The notes below the pieces were generated by a model. It saw only the letters and a list, made by a program, of their open reading frames with translations. It was not told the DNA's origin and did no database searches. Positions 49,414 through 58,816 of a DNA stretch of 64,000 nt are shown piece after piece. The stretch is taken from assembly GCF_000379605.1 (NCBI RefSeq), contig NZ_KB902591.1, positions 150,932 to 214,931 of the forward strand, read 5' to 3'. Both the position numbers and the translations under genes were made by a program. This DNA is from Rhizobium giardinii bv. giardinii H152 (GTDB lineage: Bacteria; Pseudomonadota; Alphaproteobacteria; Rhizobiales; Rhizobiaceae). Each line of letters opens with the position of its first letter. The first letter of the stretch is position 1.

Positions 49414-49898
49414 TGCCGGCGCGTTTCTCGCGCCGTACCGGAAGCGCCCTTGTGGCGCTTTTTTTATGGCTGGTTCCGTTTTGCGCCCCTGCAGCCGAGC
49501 TTACCTTCGCTACGGAGCCGCTGCAGATCATCTCTGCCGGCGGCAAGGTGCACAGGTTGACTGTCGAACTGGCCGTTGATGGTGCCCAGCGTGCCCAGGG
49601 ATTGATGAACCGGCGTCACATGCCACGAGACCGTGGCATGTTGTTCGATTTCGGCGAGACGCGCCAGGTGATGATGTGGATGAAGGACACCTATCTGCCA
49701 CTCGACATGCTGTTCATCGCCAGGGACGGCGAGGTCAAGACGGTGCGTGAAAACGCCGTGCCCCTGTCCGAATCCATCATCGCCTCCCGCGTCCCCGTCG
49801 CGTTCGTTCTCGAATTGAATGCCGGCACCGTCAGCCGTCTCGGCATCGCCCCGGGCGACATCGTCGATAGCCAGCATATATCCGCGGCAAAGCCATAA
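49413..49898 (+). CDS. DUF192 exported protein
   Basis: 161 residues. Signal peptide (ALVALFLWLVPFCAPAAE) then DUF192 domain with RAQGLMNRRHMPRDRGMLFD, MMWMKDTYLPLDMLFIARDG and the closing ELNAGTVSRLGIAPGDIV. The function of DUF192 proteins is unknown. ATG 49413 shares its A with the stop of the cold-shock gene (TGATG), so translation is coupled; an apparent long upstream frame is a shadow of that gene. Confidence 0.88.
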   Translation: MPARFSRRTGSALVALFLWLVPFCAPAAELTFATEPLQIISAGGKVHRLTVELAVDGAQRAQGLMNRRHMPRDRGMLFDFGETRQVMMWMKDTYLPLDMLFIARDGEVKTVRENAVPLSESIIASRVPVAFVLELNAGTVSRLGIAPGDIVDSQHISAAKP

Positions 49899-49984
49899 AT
49901 CGGCATTCGTGCATGCGTTGATTGCACAATTTAGCTATTGCAGGGGCAGGGGTAAGCGTGTATCTCCGCCTCATCGATGGGTCA

Positions 49985-50061
<77 letters not shown>

Positions 50062-50301
50062 CCGAATTTTTCATGACAGCGTTGGCACTGATTGAACCGT
50101 TGTTTCGGCGGGCACCTATTTTGGCGCCACAGGGGTGCCACTTTGAACTGCGTTCTGCCGCGACACCATGAAGGCCGGTAAAATCGGCGGATATATCACC
50201 GGAAGGTCATTCCGTTTTAATCCATTCTGCGCTATGGCAATGCGCAGCAACCGGCAGCAGTGATCCGGTGTGACGGAACGAAGGTGGAGACCGCTCAAGA
50301 C

Positions 50302-50607
50302 ATGTCCGCGAAAATCTATCGACCCGCAAAAACCGCCATGCAGTCGGGCAAAGCCAAGACGCATTTGTGGGTTCTTGAGTTCGATCAGGAAAAGGCGCGC
50401 ACGATCGATCCGATCATGGGCTACACGAGTTCGGCCGACACCCGCCAGCAGGTCAAGTTGACGTTCGAGACCGCCGAGCAGGCGATTGCCTATGCTGAAC
50501 GCAATGGCATCGACTACCGCGTCATCGCGCCGAAGGAAGCGACCCGCAAGAACGTTTCCTACAGCGATAATTTCCGGTTCAGCCGCACCCAGCCCTGGAC
50601 GCACTGA
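50302..50607 (+). CDS. NDUFS4-family complex I subunit
   Basis: 101 residues. ETC complex I subunit-like region: MSAKIYRPAKTAMQSGKAKT, then HLWVLEFDQEKARTIDPIMG and YTSSADTRQQVKLTFETAEQ, ending in FSRTQPWTH. Mitochondrial NDUFS4 (18 kDa) and alphaproteobacterial homologues are accessory subunits of NADH:quinone oxidoreductase. The nuo operon is not in this window, so the gene is an outlying subunit, as usual in rhizobia. ATG 50302 chosen; a longer frame from 50260 has no homology. Confidence 0.88.
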   Translation: MSAKIYRPAKTAMQSGKAKTHLWVLEFDQEKARTIDPIMGYTSSADTRQQVKLTFETAEQAIAYAERNGIDYRVIAPKEATRKNVSYSDNFRFSRTQPWTH

Positions 50608-50649
50608 CACCAGGCTGCCCATTTCCGGAGGTCATCACCTCCTTCAAGC

Positions 50650-50726
<77 letters not shown>

Positions 50727-51003
50727 AAAACTCTCAAGAATCAGAGTATTGCTTCAATCTCTTGCGGAGCGAGTTTAACCATTCGATGCGGCTTAGCTGA
50801 TTCTCCCGCAACTCATGGCCCCCGACGCTGTACGCATCACCGCATTTCCCGGGCAATCGACGCCGGCGTCGGTATCTGTCTGCGCGGCTAGGAGATTCGT
50901 GTTCCACTGACACAAACCGCAAAAATCATCTCAATTTGGTTGCAATTGGCCGGTTACAGCTTGGCACCCGCCTGTTGATGCGGATTTTTCAGAAGGAAAC
51001 TCC

Positions 51004-52077
51004 ATGGCCTCCAAATTGCGAGTAGCTGTTCTCTTTGGCGGACAATCCGCAGAGCATGATGTTTCGATCCTTTCCGCCCGCAATGTCGTCAAGGCCATCG
51101 ACGCTGCCAAATACGAGGTCATACCGATCCTTATCGATCGGGCCGGACAATGGTTGTTGATAGAACTGCTGGACGGGGCTTTGCCGGCCTCCGTGGCCTA
51201 TGTCGGGACAAAGGTCTGCTTGCTGCCCGGTGGGTGCGGTCGGCTTGTCGCCGTCGAAGGCTCCGCCGGTTCCCGCGAACTGCCGGCGATCGATATCCTG
51301 TTTCCCGTTCTGCACGGATTGCACGGCGAGGACGGGTCCGTCCAGGGGCTGGCTCAGATTGCAGGTGTTCCCCTGGTCGGCTGCGGTATCCTGGGGTCGG
51401 CCATAGCCATCGATAAGGACGTGGCCAAACGCCTGCTGCGCGAGGCGGGTCTGCCGGTCGCCCGTTCGATCGCCGTTAGACCTGGCGAGCACCCGGTATT
51501 CGACGAGGTCGCGAAGGCCCTCGGATCGCCGCTTTTCGTCAAGCCCGCGCGACAAGGCTCGTCGGTTGGGGTCAGCAAAGCGCGCACTGAGAGCGAATTT
51601 CATGACGCGCTCGGTGAGTCGTTCAGGTTTGATACGAAGGTTCTCGTGGAAGAGTTCGTCCAGGCTCGCGAGATTGAATGCGCGGTTCTTGAGAACCCCG
51701 ACGGAACGATCGTGGTCTCGGTCCCCGGCGAGATCGTGACGGGCGAGGGGCACGGATTCTATACCTATGAAGCAAAGTACATCGACGAAAAGGGCGCCAC
51801 CATCAACATCCCGGCGCTGCTTCCCGAACTGACGGCGCGACAGTTGCAGGACATGGCGAGACAAGCATTCATCGCGCTGGGCTGCGAGGGGCTAGCCCGC
51901 GTCGATTTTTTCCTCCGGCCGGACATGACAGTCGTTGTCAACGAAATCAACACCATGCCGGGATTCACCGATATCAGCATGTACCCCAAAGCAATGGCGG
52001 CGACCGGAACGTCCTACCCTGAACTCATTGACCGGCTGATCGAGCACGGACTGGCAAGAGCCAAACGGGCCGTCTGA
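51004..52077 (+). CDS. ddl: D-alanine-D-alanine ligase
   Basis: 357 residues. ATP-grasp enzyme joining two D-Ala for the peptidoglycan stem peptide. Signatures are VLFGGQSAEHDVSILSARNV, FPVLHGLHGEDGSVQGL, PLFVKPARQGSSVGVS, GFYTYEAKYIDEKGA, and RVDFFLRPDMTVVVNEINTM with PGFTDISMYP. The omega-loop FYTYEAKY fits D-Ala-D-Ala rather than D-Ala-D-Lac ligases. It stands alone, apart from the mur-ddlB-fts cluster most rhizobia also have, so it may be a second (DdlA-type) enzyme. About 280 non-coding bases separate it from tRNA-Arg. Confidence 0.94.
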   Translation: MASKLRVAVLFGGQSAEHDVSILSARNVVKAIDAAKYEVIPILIDRAGQWLLIELLDGALPASVAYVGTKVCLLPGGCGRLVAVEGSAGSRELPAIDILFPVLHGLHGEDGSVQGLAQIAGVPLVGCGILGSAIAIDKDVAKRLLREAGLPVARSIAVRPGEHPVFDEVAKALGSPLFVKPARQGSSVGVSKARTESEFHDALGESFRFDTKVLVEEFVQAREIECAVLENPDGTIVVSVPGEIVTGEGHGFYTYEAKYIDEKGATINIPALLPELTARQLQDMARQAFIALGCEGLARVDFFLRPDMTVVVNEINTMPGFTDISMYPKAMAATGTSYPELIDRLIEHGLARAKRAV

Positions 52078-52240
52078 TCGGGGGAACGGGCTGCGGCAGT
52101 CGGCAAGTGTTCCGCCGGTCTTTAGCCGGGTAACCTTAATTGCAAATGAGATCATGGCCGCAGCATCGGAGGATTGCCGACCGGCCAGGGCTCGCTCCAT
52201 GCCGTGTTGGAACCAAGTTTTCGCCGGCGCGTTCTGCGGC

Positions 52241-52777
52241 ATGGACCAGATTTTAGCCGACATCTTTCCCGCGACGCAAATTCCCTACCCGGTCATCATC
52301 GCCCGCTTTTGCGGCGCGATTTTCTTTGGCGGACTGATCGGTTTCGAACGGGAGGCGCGGGACAAGGCGGCAGGTTTGCGCACCCACATACTCATCAGCC
52401 TTGCCTCCGCCGTCTTTGCGATTATCTCGATCGAGAGCGCGCATATGCCTGGACTTTCCGACGCGCAGGTGCGCATTGACCCGCTGCGGGTTGTCGAGGC
52501 GGTGACGGCCGGGGTGGCCTTCCTTGCGGCCGGCACAATCATTCTGTCGCAAGGGGAGGTGCGGGGGCTGACCACCGGTGCCGGAATGTGGCTCGCAGGG
52601 GCAATCGGCCTTGCACTCGGCTTCGGCCACTGGCTGATCGCGGCGTTTGCGCTCGCAGCCGGGTTGACGGTGCTTTATGCCGTTGGAAAGCTTGAAAATG
52701 CCTATAAATCGAAGCGGCCGCCAGTTGCGGAGCCGGAGATGAGCCGTAAGGACAACAAGAGCCGGCAGGCCAAATGA
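52241..52777 (+). CDS. MgtC/SapB-family membrane protein
   Basis: 178 residues with about four or five helices. Family pattern: ARFCGAIFFGGLIGFERE, KAAGLRTHILISLASAVFAI, AGVAFLAAGTIILSQGEVRG and LTTGAGMWLAGAIGLALGFG, all typical of MgtC's N-terminal membrane domain. MgtC homologues affect growth at low Mg2+ and intramacrophage survival in pathogens through F-ATPase or Mg transport, but free-living roles are unclear. A Lys/Arg-rich tail follows. No strong ribosome binding site is seen at ATG 52241. Confidence 0.85.
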   Translation: MDQILADIFPATQIPYPVIIARFCGAIFFGGLIGFEREARDKAAGLRTHILISLASAVFAIISIESAHMPGLSDAQVRIDPLRVVEAVTAGVAFLAAGTIILSQGEVRGLTTGAGMWLAGAIGLALGFGHWLIAAFALAAGLTVLYAVGKLENAYKSKRPPVAEPEMSRKDNKSRQAK

Positions 52778-52816
52778 AAAAAAACGGACCGAAGGCATTT
52801 CTGCCGTTCGGCCCGT
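52777..52816 (-). terminator. orphan minus-strand terminator
   Basis: On the minus strand ACGGGCCGAA (52816-52807) pairs with TTCGGTCCGT (52793-52784), plus inner GGC/GCC, and is followed by eight T residues. It has the poly-U on the minus side only, yet both neighbouring genes (MgtC-like and GlxA-type) are on the plus strand. The minus strand upstream (52817-52958) holds no protein gene, so a small RNA ending here is possible. Confidence 0.75.
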
Positions 52817-52958
52817 CCGGCAAAGTGGCGGATAGGGGGAATGTCCAGACATCCACAGGCTGACCAGCGCTGCGAATGGGAGGTCTCTTACCGCCTCATC
52901 ATGCCCGATCGCCGATATTTCATTTGACATAAAGCGTAGAAGATTTGACATTTTTGCC

Positions 52959-53933
52959 ATGCCGCAAAAAGAGCCTCCCGAACACGGCGTCGCCGTCGTC
53001 ATCGTCGTCCTGCCCGAATCGTCGATCATGTCGCTCGCCTCGGTGCTGGACCCGATGCGGGCTGCAAATCGCGTCGCCGGAAAAGCGCTGTTCCGCTGGA
53101 AGATTCTTTCTCCCGATGGCGAGCCGGTTCTTCTGACCTGCGGCGTGTCGATCGCCGTGGACGGCCTTTTTACCTCCCGTGCGGCGGGCGATTTTCTGCT
53201 GGTGATCGGCGGGTTCAATCTCGAGCGTCACGCGGGAAAGACGTTCATCGCCGCCCTTCAAGCCTGCGCCCGGCATTTTGCCGTCGTGGCTGGCATCGAA
53301 TCCGGATGCTGGCTGCTGGCGCGCTCCGGCCTCGTCAACGGTCGGTCGGCAACGGCGCATTGGGAGGAGCTCGAGGATTTCGCGCTGACCTTTCCGGATG
53401 TTTCGGTCAAGGCCGACCGCTTCGTCACCGATGGCAAATTCTGGACTTCGGGCGGCGCGTCGCCGACCTTCGACATGATGCTGCACATGATCCGGCAGCG
53501 ATTCGGCTCAGCCGTCGCGCTCGATGTGGCGAGCATCTTCGTCTACGACGAGACGCATGCCGCGTCGGATGCGCAGCCGCTGGTCTCGCTCGGCCGCATG
53601 GAGGCGCTCGATCCGGACCTTGCCCGCGCCATCCGGCTGATGGAGCGCACGCTCGACCGGCCACTGTCGATCGCAGCACTCGCCTTGCGCGCCGGTCAAT
53701 CCCGCCGCAAGCTGGAAACGCGTTTCGCCAAGGCCCTCGGCATCAGCCCCGGCAGCTACTATCTGCGGCTTCGCCTGCAGGCCGCCCATCGACTCGTCAG
53801 CGATACGGAATTGAGCGTTCGCGACGTTGCCCTTCGCAGCGGCTTCGACAGCCTGTCCGCCTTCTCCCGCGCCTTCAAGCACCAATACGGCGAAAGCCCC
53901 TTGAAATTGCGCCGGGGAAAAGGGCGTCATTGA
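52959..53933 (+). CDS. GlxA-family transcriptional regulator (DJ-1/PfpI plus AraC)
   Basis: 324 residues. An N-terminal DJ-1/PfpI-like domain (about 10-190: VVIVVLPESSIMSLASVLDP, then AVVAGIESGCWLLARSGLVN with the shifted nucleophile region) is fused to a C-terminal AraC/XylS DNA-binding domain (about 220-315: RPLSIAALALRAGQSRRKLE and VRDVALRSGFDSLSAFSRAF). Such proteins often respond to quaternary amines or carnitine-like compounds in rhizobia; the ligand here is unknown. Confidence 0.9.
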   Translation: MPQKEPPEHGVAVVIVVLPESSIMSLASVLDPMRAANRVAGKALFRWKILSPDGEPVLLTCGVSIAVDGLFTSRAAGDFLLVIGGFNLERHAGKTFIAALQACARHFAVVAGIESGCWLLARSGLVNGRSATAHWEELEDFALTFPDVSVKADRFVTDGKFWTSGGASPTFDMMLHMIRQRFGSAVALDVASIFVYDETHAASDAQPLVSLGRMEALDPDLARAIRLMERTLDRPLSIAALALRAGQSRRKLETRFAKALGISPGSYYLRLRLQAAHRLVSDTELSVRDVALRSGFDSLSAFSRAFKHQYGESPLKLRRGKGRH

Positions 53934-54040
53934 CCGGCTGACACGCGCGCGAGTTTTTATTTGCCACGTCAGGACTCCGCCCATGCATCCTTTTGTCTCC
54001 AGCCGCGTTGTCTAAGCGCGAAAAGGAATAAGGATCGGTC

Positions 54041-54394
54041 ATGATGCAGGGCGGTGGTAAAACAGGCGGCAACAGGAAACATTCCAGCCGGGGAAATGAA
54101 CTTGAGGAGTATTTCGCAGAATTAGGCGATGAACCGGTTGAGCAAGACGCGGGCTTTCAACAGCCGGACGTGTCCAGCACCTGGGACGCTCAGGAAGACC
54201 TGCGCCGACTGAAAGCTTATGTGTCTTATCTTAGAGGCCGCATATCGGAACTCTCGGAGAGACGCTTAATTGCGCCGGCGCGCCCGCGCCCGAACTATGC
54301 CGCCGTGACTCTAGCCACTGTAGTGATGGTCGGTATCGCGGCGGCCTTTGCCACGCGGGTTCTGCTAAACCCGGCCGGGCGACCTCGCCGATGA
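54041..54394 (+). CDS. small C-terminally anchored protein, unknown
   Basis: 117 residues. A charged N-terminus rich in Gly/Asn/Glu, a helical middle (EDLRRLKAYVSYLRGRISEL), and one C-terminal membrane helix (AAVTLATVVMVGIAAAFATR) with a short basic end. AAGGAATAAGGA lies upstream; ATGs at 54041 and 54044 both fit. Not recognised. It is the last ordinary-looking gene before the IS256/recombinase zone. Confidence 0.65.
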   Translation: MMQGGGKTGGNRKHSSRGNELEEYFAELGDEPVEQDAGFQQPDVSSTWDAQEDLRRLKAYVSYLRGRISELSERRLIAPARPRPNYAAVTLATVVMVGIAAAFATRVLLNPAGRPRR

Positions 54395-54970
54395 GGTGCT
54401 CGGGGGGCTGCCTGCCAGCCGGCATTGATCCTGCCCCCAGAGGTAGTCGCGCAATCCCACATCTTGCCCCTGCTGCAAGTCTGCGCCATCATCTTCCATG
54501 CCACGCGGGGGGAATTTGCTGCCCTGCCGCTCAACTTTATCCTGCTGCGTCTCGTGGCCTACATCCTCTGGGGCCGCGCCAAGAGGGCACCCGTCGCCGC
54601 GCGCGGATAGGGATTGCTGGCCACTCATTCAAGAAAGCCGCGGCTTGTGCCGCGTGAGCTTTGTCATTTCTGTATTTCCAAGCACCGATGATCTTGTTTT
54701 GTTCTAAGTGTTAGTCCAGCCCGAAGTTTCCTTCGGGCTGGATAGTAGTAGTTTCAGTTGTTGTTGTGTTGTTATTAAGCACAAGTATCAGCTGCACCCA
54801 CTTGTAGCGCCAACCCAACAACACGACGCTGAAAAATTCGTAATGAAGTTCGCTAGTTAACAGACATTACTCCGAACGTTACTCTCGGGTTTGCGTTGTA
54901 ATATGCGCCTAACTTGAGTGCTCGCTGCATTGGAGCGACACGGGATCAAACAAGACAATGCCAGGTAAGT
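54395..54970. other. gene-poor stretch left of the IS256-family element
   Basis: About 575 bases, AT-richer than the backbone from 54660 on. A 61-residue frame at 54425-54610 starting with TTG (hydrophobic, LILPPEVV-type start) might be a gene but has no support. On the minus strand the frame just left of the IS (54970 down to about 54857: TYLALSCLIPCRSNAASTQV, then RRILQRKP) is open and could be the 3' end of the broken recombinase gene. Nothing else is recognised. Confidence 0.4.
54716..54741. terminator. perfect stem-loop without a T run
   Basis: CCAGCCCGAAG (54716-54726), loop TTTC, CTTCGGGCTGG (54731-54741). The stem is perfect over 11 bp. The downstream ATAGTAGTAG is not T-rich, so it is an incomplete terminator or a repeat unit rather than a classical intrinsic terminator. 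Confidence 0.5.
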
Positions 54971-54995
54971 GGATGATGTCCCGGGAAGTGGTGTA
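54971..54995 (+). repeat. left terminal inverted repeat of the IS256 element
   Basis: 25 bases identical to the complement of 56300-56324. The intact ends mean the element could still be moved by a related transposase supplied elsewhere in the genome. Confidence 0.92.
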
Positions 54996-55068
54996 GCTGG
55001 CGGGTGGCCATCAGTGTTTTTCCGGTAGGGTCGGGTTGTTGAAGCTCAACCTGATGGAAAGATCACCG

Positions 55069-56256
55069 ATGACCAACGATATGATGAACCTGCGCTCGCT
55101 TGTTGAGAAGAGCGCCGATGCCGATTTGCTTCGCGAGATGATCGGCTTCGCCGCCGAGAAGCTGATGGAACTGGAGGTCGGCGCGAAGACGGGCGCGGGC
55201 TGTGGCGCGAAGAATGCGTTCCGGCTTGCGAGCCGCAACGGCTATCGCGATCGGGACTGGAGACGCGGGCTGGAACAGTCGAGCTGCGCATCCCGAAGCT
55301 TCGCACCGGCAGCTACTTCCCGAGCTTCCTTGAGCCGCGGCGTATGGCGGAGAAGGCCCTGACTGCCGTCATCCAGGAGGCCTACATTCAAGGCGTTTCG
55401 ACCCGCTCGGTCGATGATCGCGTCAAGGCCATGGGCATGTCGGGTATTTCCAAGAGCCAGGTTTCCAGGCTTTGTGAGGAAATCGACGATAAGGTCAAAG
55501 CCTTCCTCACCCGCCCGATCGAAGGCGACTGGCCCTATCTGTGGATCGACGCCACCTATCTGAAGGTGCGTCGCGGCGGGCGCATTGTGTCGGTCGCCGT
55601 GATCATCGCCGTTGGCGTCAACACCGACGGCCGGCGGGAGGTGCTCGGCATGGAGATCGGCACGAGCCGATCTGGACAGAATTCCTGCGCAAGCTGACCC
55701 GGCGAGGCCTCAGCGGCGTCAAGCTCGTGGTCTCCGATGCCCATGAAGGATCAAGGCCGCCGTGTCGAAGGTGCTCTCCGCGGCCTGGCAGCGCTGCAGG
55801 GTGCACTTCATGCGCAATGCGCTTGCCCATGCCGGCAAGAGCGGTCGACGCGTCGTGTCCGCCTTCATTGCCACGGCCTTCGCTCAGGACACGCCCGAGG
55901 CCGCAAGCGCACAGTGGCGCAACGTCGCCGACCAGATCAGGCCGAAGGTGCCGAAACTCGCCACCCTTATGGACAATGCGGAAGAGGACGTGCTGGCCTA
56001 CATGACCTTTCCCAGGCAACATTGGACCAAGCTTCATTCGACAAATCCGATCGAGCGCCTCAACGGCGAGATCAAGCGCAGGACCGACGTCGTCGGCATC
56101 TTTCCCAACGACGATGCCATCGTCCGCCTCGTCGGCGCGCTGTTGCTCGAACAGAACGACGAGTGGGCCGTCCAACGATCCCGATACATGACTCTTGAGA
56201 CCATCGCCGAAATGAGCGATGATCCGCTCATCAGCTTGCCTGGTGCTGCAAGCTGA
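55069..56256 (+). pseudogene. IS256-family (mutator-type) transposase, frameshifted
   Basis: Starts [20 protein letters not shown] and ends near SLPGAAS. DDE residues are recognisable in [21 protein letters not shown] and NPIERLNGEIKRRTDVVGIF. Three frame breaks are visible: a one-base loss near 55260 (after RNGYRDRDW), a loss of about ten bases near 55668 (after EIGTS), and a one-base loss near 55750 (after SDAHEG). Removing them gives a continuous family-like protein of about 400 residues, so the gene is dead but recent enough to reconstruct. Confidence 0.9.
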
Positions 56257-56299
56257 TCCGTTCCCGGCTTCGTCCGGAAAGCACGGCGATCACCGGAGA

Positions 56300-56324
56300 T
56301 ACACCACTTCCCGGGACATCATCC
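56300..56324 (-). repeat. right terminal inverted repeat of the IS256 element
   Basis: 25 bases exactly complementary to the left end at 54971-54995. Confidence 0.92.
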
Positions 56325-57518
56325 ATGGACTTTGGCAACCTCTCGAATAATCCTGTTCAAAAGTCCGGAATCAGGGGAGAGGAACATCTCGACTTTTCCA
56401 GCGGATGCGAGGGAATGATACAGCCAAGGGGACTTGATCAGCTTCGTGAGGTAGTCGATTTCGGATTGGACCGTGTTCGTTGGATGAAGTTTGTTATGAG
56501 TGATGAGCATCTCTAGTCGGGCTTTGGCTGTCGCCCGCAAGCCTTTTGTTCGCTCGATCATAAATCGGATAATATTATAGGCGTGGAATTGGGGCTTTGT
56601 TTTCGACGAAACACCCACTTTTTAACCCGTTCTTTCCAGACCGCGATAACGCAGTGGTGTTCGTGTTGCAGCGACGGTTGACACCATTTGTCGTCTGTGA
56701 CGTCCATGTCCAAGGTGCTTGCATAATTGAAACCCGTGTTGAGCATGAAGAGCCACATAAAAACAGCGGTGTCGCACTGCGCGGGATGAAACCATCGAAG
56801 TTCCCGATATAGCCCTTTGTCGCCTGAATTGACTGATTTGGAGAAGTGTACTTTGGTCCACCGACACTGGCGTCATGTAACTTGTTTGCATTTACAGACA
56901 GCAACTGCTTCTTATCCAAAAGCCCGTTCTGCGTTAGGTGGCAAATCAGCCAAGCGCGGCACCTTCCGACATCATTTGAATTTGTGCTCGCGCTTCGTGG
57001 CGAAGCACGAGGCTGAGCCGCTGGAGGGCGACAAGATCGGGCTCAGCAACATCTGTTAGTTGATCCTTGTCGCGGGCGGCGAGAGGTGATGGTCGCTGAA
57101 AACGATCAAGGAAATATGCATCGACGATTGCCTTGAACCGCCTGTACCCCGACTGTGTAAGTCTTGCATCGAACAGCCACTGCTTGAAAGATTCTCCATG
57201 TATTTCATTGAAGTCGGCAATCGACTCTACGTGTGGCAGATCGGTTCGATCCTCAAGAAAGCGGAACACGTTTCGCCAAGTCGCTAAGGCATTTTGGTGC
57301 GAACCGTGATATGGAGCCGTCTTCAACATGATTGCCACGAAGTCTGCAGCAAGTCTTGGTCTTGCCACAATATCTGACCGACAAAGACGATGAAGACGGA
57401 GAGGAAGTTGCTCACGCGCGCAGCCTTCGAAAAATTCGGTATAGTCTGCTAAGAATGTCGCCTGTCCGTTTGCTGGGCGAATCCAGTATTGATGGGGCTT
57501 CAGCACGGGGTCCGACAT
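56325..57518 (-). pseudogene. tyrosine recombinase-like gene, multiply frameshifted and interrupted by IS256
   Basis: Pieces in successive frames read as one long integrase-like protein: MSDPVLKPHQYWIRPANGQA and PHVESIADFNEIHGESFKQW (57518-56946), NANKLHDASVGGPKYTSPNQ (to about 56755), LFMLNTGFNYASTLDMDVTD (56758-56558), and MIERTKGLRATAKARLEML (to 56325). At least three frameshifts are needed. The reading frame runs into the IS256 right end at 56324, so the C-terminal catalytic part was cut off; a short open frame left of the IS (54970-54857) may be the lost end. It begins inside the end of the next recombinase gene, as in multi-recombinase modules. Confidence 0.68.
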
Positions 57519-58816
57519 CGGCGGCAGCTTTGGCACTATTCGCTCCCCAGAAATCAGACCACTCGTCAGTGATGTTGATAAGTTCGATTTGGGTCATCAT
57601 CCACCTCGTGTACAGCTCGGTGGTTTCTTCACTGACGTGACCGAGTTGCTTCTTCGCAATTTTCAGCCAGTAGCTGACCCGGCCTTGGGTCCAGCCTGGC
57701 GCAAGAGTCTTCGGTGATTGCCCTAACGCGGTGGCGTCTCGTTGAATGCCCCGAAGGATAAAAGTGCACGTCCAAAAATGTCGACCATGATCAGGATACC
57801 AGGGCGAAAAGCTGCAGACCGGTGGCTTGAAACATTCAAACAGGCGTGCCTTGGAAATAGGGGTTCCCTCAAAACCTTCGGCGTCGGAAACAAATAGGCT
57901 TTCGGGAGCAGGTTGCCTGTCCGGCGGCAATATAAGTCCACGAGTCTGGGTCTTTTTGTTCGATCCAGAATGTTACGAGTTTGGCAAATTCGACAGTCAC
58001 CAGAACCACTCGTGGTTTACTGCCTTTGGTAATTGTGACGGTGAGATTCACGAATTCTTGCCGTCTTTGCTCTGCTTTCTCGATTTCTGACCGCGTGGGC
58101 CATTGAGATACGATCAGGGAGCAACTTTCGGTAAGGCGAAGACCGGTTTCGACAACCAGCCGCGCATTGTACATTTTGCTTTCGCCCCGCTTGTGTCGGA
58201 CGTTGATCAGCCAGTCATCAACCATCGGTTGCTCTGGAAGTTGGAGAACTTGTAGACCGGTCTGCCGTTCGGTCTTCCTTTGGGCTCTTGTCGGAATAAT
58301 TTGCGGTCTACCGAACCTGGAAAAGGTAGAGCGCTTGTAGCGCACACTTACCTTGAACTTCATCCTATGCCGTCGGGCTGGGAGCCAGGCCAAGTAGGAT
58401 GTCGCTTCATCAGCGCGAATGTTTGCGGTCGATGGTGCGAGGTTTCTCCCCTTTGCGCTCCAGCGACCTTCAGCCATGTCATTCTGATACCGGATGACAT
58501 GTTTGTAGTTCATTTTCGACGGGTCCAGATGGAGGGTGCTGCAGTATTCCAGAAAGTTTTTGAGGTGATATCCACAATTCCGCTGACTCTGCGGGGAAAG
58601 CACTTCTGGGGCTCGTTCAGAGTGAAAAAGCTGATGCTCCCAATCTCCCGAGGAGCGTTCTCGCAAATAGCGCGATGGCAACCGGCTATAGCGGTCATCG
58701 AAGAAAAAAGCAGGGCACGTCGCAATCTCCGCATAACCTAAATCCATCAGTCGGTCGGCGTCCGGGAAAAAGATGATCCATTTGGAATCTGGGACTAATC
58801 GAGGGCGTCTTTTCAA
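57412..58816 (-). pseudogene. tyrosine site-specific recombinase, one frameshift
   Basis: First part (58816 to about 57925): N-terminal region, core-binding domain (PQSQRNCGYHLKNFLEYCST), then box I with catalytic Arg in ARLVVETGLRLTESCSLIVS and the Lys strand TITKGSKPRVVLVTVEFAKL. A single frame change near 57925 leads to the second part: ESLFVSDAEGFEGTPISKAR, the His/Arg region YPDHGRHFWTC, LGHVSEETTELYTRWMM with the nucleophile Tyr. In the usual HxxR position a Asp-His-Gly-Arg order is found, an unusual variant. About 466 residues when joined. Confidence 0.75.

Larger units (their letters stand above)
54971..56324 (+). mobile_element. IS256-family insertion sequence, inactive
   Basis: Bounded by perfect 25-bp inverted repeats, GGATGATGTCCCGGGAAGTG plus GTGTA at 54971-54995 and its exact complement at 56300-56324. 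The total of 1354 bases fits IS256 elements. The single transposase gene is frameshifted three times. Flanks CAGGTAAGT (left) and ATGGACTTT (right) show no 8- or 9-base target duplication, suggesting an older insertion followed by rearrangement or a non-standard event. It lies in a tyrosine-recombinase pseudogene. Confidence 0.88.

Noticed and set aside
52253..53218. 321-codon minus-strand open frame
   Set aside because: Opposite the MgtC-like and GlxA-type genes and spanning the terminator hairpin; Arg/Ser/Pro-rich shadow.
54425..54610. 61-codon hydrophobic frame starting with TTG
   Set aside because: Could be a small membrane protein, but it has a poor start, no ribosome binding site, and competing frames; not enough support.
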